From: Bacteroidetes bacterium CG2_30_32_10
Lineage (GTDB): Bacteria; Bacteroidota; Bacteroidia; Bacteroidales; CG2-30-32-10
Assembly (NCBI GenBank): GCA_001872995.1
Contig: MNXO01000178.1
Coordinates: forward strand, 1 to 8,352
Length of the DNA: 8,352 nucleotides
Direction of reading: 5' to 3'
The position numbers and the translations under genes were made by a program. Of the stretch, positions 6,872 through 8,352 are shown piece after piece. Below the pieces are notes generated by a model, which saw nothing but the letters and a program-made list of their open reading frames with translations, was not told the origin of the DNA and did no database searches. Position 1 is the first letter of the stretch. Every line of letters begins with the position of its first letter.

Positions 6872-6969
6872 TAAGTACTTAAAGTGCCTAAAGTGCCTAA
6901 AGTGAGCTAAAGTACTTAAAATGTTTAAAGTGCCTAAATTGAACTAAAGTACTTAAAGTGCCTAAAGTT
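6872..6969. repeat. 9-bp minisatellite with 37-bp higher-order period
   Basis: Ten full units of 9 or 10 bp follow each other directly after the glyS stop, plus part of an eleventh. The commonest unit is AAAGTGCCT (four exact copies); variants include AAAGTACTT, AAAATGTTT, AAAGTGAGCT and AAATTGAACT. Units 1, 5 and 9 (starts 6872, 6909, 6946) all end in AAGTACTT, a perfect 8-bp palindrome, and are exactly 37 bp apart, so 4-unit blocks of 9+9+9+10 bp were themselves duplicated. It probably arose by slippage, and could vary in copy number between strains. Confidence 0.85.
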
Positions 6970-6997
6970 ATGGTCTACGTAATTAACTCTAGGCACT
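6957..6997. repeat. inverted repeat linking minisatellite to downstream flank
   Basis: AGTGCCTA (6957-6964, last full minisatellite unit) is the exact complement of TAGGCACT (6990-6997), with 25 bases between. It could fold as a hairpin at the 3' end of the glyS transcript, but no T run follows, so it is not a standard terminator. It may instead be an inverted relic of the same repeat family. Confidence 0.45.
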
Positions 6998-7031
6998 AAA
7001 ATAAAATTAACCTTAAATAATTATTTTTCTT

Positions 7032-7039
7032 TACCTTTA
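7032..7039 (+). promoter_or_regulatory. possible -7 box of the sensor-like/CvpA operon
   Basis: TACCTTTA differs from the Bacteroidota TAnnTTTG consensus only in the last base and lies 25 bp before the ATG at 7065. No TTG -33 element is visible at the right distance, so the assignment is tentative. Confidence 0.35.
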
Positions 7040-7064
7040 CCGCAAACCATAAAAATCTAATAAG

Positions 7065-7700
7065 ATGATAGAAGATAACCAAAACTCAACGATGCCTTTA
7101 ACTCCAAAGCCCGAAGTTACACCTCAAACAAACAACAAAAAAGAAGAACCCCAAAAGGAGAAAGTTTCCTTTTTCAAATATTTAAGGAGACGATGGAGGG
7201 GTTTGCTTATTTTACTATTAATATTAATTTGTGGAGGCATGTATGGCTGGAAAGTAATTACTGTCCATCAAATGAAGAAGCAATTCACGGAAGATAGTAT
7301 AATTATTATTTCTAAAACACAGGATTTCATCAAACAGAAAGATTCTACTTACCTTCGTTTGGTTGCAACTACATTTAGTTGGGCAATACGTGGTGAGATT
7401 ACTCGCGGAAACTTAGAACAAGTTAATCAGTATGTATATGCTTTAGTAAAATATCCTAATTTTGCTGATATATTAATAGCCAATAACGATGGAAAAGTGA
7501 TTGTATCTTCCAACAAGAAATACGAAACCACCAATTTAAATGATTTCTTTGCATTCAACTATGTAAATCTGGCTGATGTAACCGTAACAAAATATCCAGA
7601 GGATAATGATTTGTTTATCGGCATATCCCCCATTATGAATTTGAATACCAAAATAGGTACTTTATTATTTACTTTCAAAGCCAGCAAAGTAAGCATTTAA
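7065..7700 (+). CDS. single-pass membrane protein with sensor-like extracytoplasmic domain
   Basis: A 211-residue protein. Residues 1-45 are a polar, Pro/Lys/Glu-rich cytoplasmic tail ending in the basic cluster RRRWR (41-45). Residues 46-66 form one membrane helix. Residues 67-211 would lie in the periplasm: a long helix (about 70-130), then ADILIANNDGKVIVSSN (134-150) and SPIMNLNTKIGTLLFTF (188-204). These two segments resemble the strand-turn-strand parts of PAS/Cache-type ligand-binding domains of receptors. That resemblance is by eye, so the fold is a moderate-confidence guess. Unlike true receptors it has no second helix, HAMP, kinase or methyl-accepting output domain. Only 6 bp separate it from the CvpA-family gene, so the two form an operon and may act together. 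I know no named homologue. The start has no strong ribosome site; the ATG at 7065 fits the position of the -7-like box. Confidence 0.85.
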   Translation: MIEDNQNSTMPLTPKPEVTPQTNNKKEEPQKEKVSFFKYLRRRWRGLLILLLILICGGMYGWKVITVHQMKKQFTEDSIIIISKTQDFIKQKDSTYLRLVATTFSWAIRGEITRGNLEQVNQYVYALVKYPNFADILIANNDGKVIVSSNKKYETTNLNDFFAFNYVNLADVTVTKYPEDNDLFIGISPIMNLNTKIGTLLFTFKASKVSI

Positions 7701-7706
7701 TAAATT

Positions 7707-8252
7707 ATGAATTATCTTGATATAATAATTATTATACCTTTGGCATGGGGGTTTATCAGGGGATTATTTAAAGGATTTATTATTGAAATAGCTTCGTTGG
7801 TTGCTTTGATTATTGGAATATGGGCTGGTATTCATTTTTCTGATTTACTAAGCTCGCTATTAGGCAATAAGTTTGGTTGGAGTTCGTCTTATGTCCCTAT
7901 TATTTCTTTTCTCCTTATTTTTATTGCCATTGTAATTGGGGTTTTCATTATTGCCAAGATAATGGAGAAATTTGTAAACCTTCTTGCTTTGGGAATATTT
8001 AATAAATTGGCAGGAGCTATATTTGGAACATTGAAGTTTGCTATTATTTTAAGTGTCGTATTTATTATCATAAGTAAATTTGACAGCAATAGCAAGCTTA
8101 TAAAACAAACAACCAAAGAAAGCGCTATATTATATAAGCCAGTTGCGAATTTAGTTCCCTTAATTATCCCTAAATTTAACAGCATTAAAACAGAAATAAA
8201 AGATATAACCAAGAAACCAACGGAAAAGGATAATATTAAGAAATGTCCATAA
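7707..8252 (+). CDS. CvpA family inner-membrane protein
   Basis: A 181-residue protein with four predicted membrane helices at about 5-17, 24-43, 62-83 and 104-123. Family signatures are GFIRGLFKGFIIEIASLVAL (15-34), the glycine/basic-rich turn between helices 1 and 2, and NKLAGAIFGTLK (99-110) leading into helix 4. The cytoplasmic C-terminal tail (about 124-181) is Lys-rich and ends KKCP. The founding member is needed for colicin V production in E. coli; the molecular function across the family is unsettled, with links to envelope homeostasis. Length is normal for the family. It is the second gene of an operon, starting 6 bp after the sensor-like protein's stop. No terminator hairpin is evident in the 100 bp after its stop. 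Confidence 0.9.
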   Translation: MNYLDIIIIIPLAWGFIRGLFKGFIIEIASLVALIIGIWAGIHFSDLLSSLLGNKFGWSSSYVPIISFLLIFIAIVIGVFIIAKIMEKFVNLLALGIFNKLAGAIFGTLKFAIILSVVFIIISKFDSNSKLIKQTTKESAILYKPVANLVPLIIPKFNSIKTEIKDITKKPTEKDNIKKCP

Positions 8253-8352
8253 ACAAGAACATACAAAGCGAGATGTTAGTCAAATATAATTGTTAATATT
8301 AAGTGAAACAATATAGCAAAGTGCAATTTAAAGAATATAGAAAGCTAATTTA

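Noticed and set aside
8281..8302. TATATTTG box on the minus strand preceded by TTAATATTAAC, resembling the three operator arrays
   Set aside because: The spacer is 3 rather than 4 bp, the units further upstream do not match the core, and there is no minus-strand gene for it to serve within the window.
8303..8352. Open frame from GTG at 8303 to the window end (VKQYSKVQFKEYRKLI), possibly the start of a next gene
   Set aside because: Only 16 codons are visible, the start is GTG, and there is no promoter box or ribosome site, so it cannot be supported.

Overview
The window is AT-rich DNA from a member of the Bacteroidota. The evidence is a TonB-dependent receptor with the phylum's typical N-terminal carboxypeptidase-regulatory-like domain, a dimeric-type glycyl-tRNA synthetase, a lipoprotein family common in this phylum, promoters with the Bacteroidota -7 box TAnnTTTG, and almost no Shine-Dalgarno sequences. 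Genus cannot be told from the sequence.

Left part (1-4964). The strong genes here are all on the minus strand: a 944-residue TonB-dependent receptor (2052-4886), a 467-residue beta-helix-like lipoprotein (480-1883), and a newly recognised 39-residue single-pass membrane protein (195-314). The receptor and the lipoprotein each end in a clear intrinsic terminator, so they are separate transcripts. All three genes are nevertheless preceded by the same promoter layout: four 11-bp direct repeats with the core TTAACAT, then exactly 4 bp, then a perfect TAnnTTTG -7 box. This is what tandem binding of an OmpR/PhoB-type response regulator in place of a -33 element would look like. The TTAACA core with 11-bp period resembles known Pho boxes, so a phosphate-starvation regulon is the leading guess, but it is inference. 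The first 133 bases may hold the tail of a plus-strand gene.

Middle (4887-5331). A 445-bp divergent intergenic region holds the receptor promoter, two imperfect 40-bp tandem repeats, a 30-bp near-perfect palindrome, and a well-formed glyS promoter whose -7 box lies only 7 bp before the start codon, suggesting a leaderless or nearly leaderless mRNA.

Right part (5332-8352). glyS (5332-6870) is followed by a 9-bp minisatellite with a 37-bp higher-order period. Then comes a two-gene operon: a single-pass membrane protein with a sensor-like extracytoplasmic domain but no output domain (7065-7700), and a CvpA-family four-helix membrane protein (7707-8252). The last 100 bases hold no gene I can support.

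The most interesting item is the three-promoter regulon in the left part: receptor, lipoprotein and micro-protein look like one envelope uptake or stress system run by a single regulator.
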